Part shown: piece by piece, positions 63,760 to 64,000 of the stretch
Layout of the letters: each line of letters begins with the position of its first letter
Numbering within the stretch: the stretch's first letter is position 1
NCBI RefSeq assembly: GCF_002266425.1
Contig: NZ_NPMN01000020.1
Span: 1 to 64,000 of the forward strand
Length of the DNA stretch: 64,000 nucleotides
Source of the DNA: Tissierella sp. P1
GTDB lineage: Bacteria > Bacillota > Clostridia > Tissierellales > Tissierellaceae
Direction: 5' to 3'
The notes under the pieces: model-generated
What the model saw: only the letters and a program-made list of their open reading frames with translations
The model's database searches: none
Told to the model about the DNA's origin: nothing
Translations under genes and position numbers: made by a program

Positions 63760-64000
63760 ATGGATGTTTTCAGAGTATATGATTTAAATGGCTATTTAGA
63801 AGGACTTAACAGATTATTTGATGTTGTTAGGATAGTAAATCCTATATCGAAGAAAGTTATTTATCAAAATGGAGAGGGAGAGACCATAATTCATGGAGAT
63901 GATTGCTATGAATTTTGGGAGAAAGGAAAGGTGTGTGATAATTGTATATCTGCCAGAGCATTTACAGAAAGAAAGAGTTTTACAAAAATTGAATACAAAG
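63760..64000 (+). CDS. Sensory-type protein, N-terminal part (runs off the window)
   Basis: The ATG at 63760 follows AGAGGAG. The 80 visible residues (MDVFRVYDLNGYLEGLNRLF, NPISKKVI, a CYEFWEKGKVCDNCISARA segment with paired cysteines) resemble a PAS-like sensor start seen in diguanylate cyclases and HD-type signalling proteins of clostridia. The output domain is beyond the window, so its activity cannot be assigned. Confidence 0.6.
   Translation, partial: MDVFRVYDLNGYLEGLNRLFDVVRIVNPISKKVIYQNGEGETIIHGDDCYEFWEKGKVCDNCISARAFTERKSFTKIEYK

Overview
The window comes from an AT-rich, low-GC Gram-positive anaerobe, most likely in Clostridia/Tissierellia. Evidence: A/T-rich codon use, strong AGGAGG ribosome binding sites, many rho-independent terminators, LytS/LytTR and PucR regulators, ECF-transporter S components, DHHW/MBOAT and DUF4358 genes. 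No rRNA, tRNA or CRISPR array was seen.

Region 1 (1-17.5 kb) is a nitrogen-heterocycle/ureide catabolic locus. It has a partial ureidoglycine/alanine-glyoxylate-type aminotransferase, a LytS/LytTR pair beside an AEC carrier, a PucR regulator, a cyanurate/barbiturate-type ring-opening amidohydrolase, a cytosine-deaminase-like amidohydrolase, two permeases, the three-gene oxamate carbamoyltransferase set (DUF2877, FdrA, DUF1116), carbamate kinase and an M20 amidohydrolase. Together these could open a cyclic imide, phosphorolyse the resulting acylurea to carbamoyl phosphate, and make ATP.

Region 2 (17.5-19.7 kb) is a foreign-looking cassette: a MerR/GyrI regulator with its own operator-promoter, a DUF6273 protein and an IS1182 transposase tail. 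It is bracketed by a 22-bp direct repeat of the preceding gene's terminator hairpin.

Region 3 (19.9-38.1 kb) is mixed. It holds a rhodanese lipoprotein, a flavin reductase, a transposase-derived protein coupled to a flavin oxidoreductase, a DUF5692 membrane protein, a hypB / Fe-S flavoprotein / hypA / ECF-S / methyltransferase cluster without a hydrogenase, housekeeping genes, a SWIM-SNF2 helicase, an ECF-S/TudS-like pair and an SDR gene.

Region 4 (38.2-42.6 kb) has an ECF sigma/anti-sigma operon with a DUF4358 lipoprotein, then an MBOAT/DHHW acyltransferase pair. Region 5 (42.7-51.5 kb) has a minus-strand operon (AlaDH-like, hyuA, hyuB, nhaC) with a clear sigma-54 promoter and three upstream palindromes. 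It diverges from an RpiR regulator and a sigma-54 activator. Region 6 (51.7-64 kb) has a peptide-type ABC transporter, a hybrid two-kinase sensor, a REC-SARP-like regulator, a chemoreceptor and a partial sensory gene.

Seven apparent one-base (or equivalent) reading-frame breaks, mostly in short homopolymers, interrupt six genes that are otherwise full length. They may be consensus errors rather than decay.
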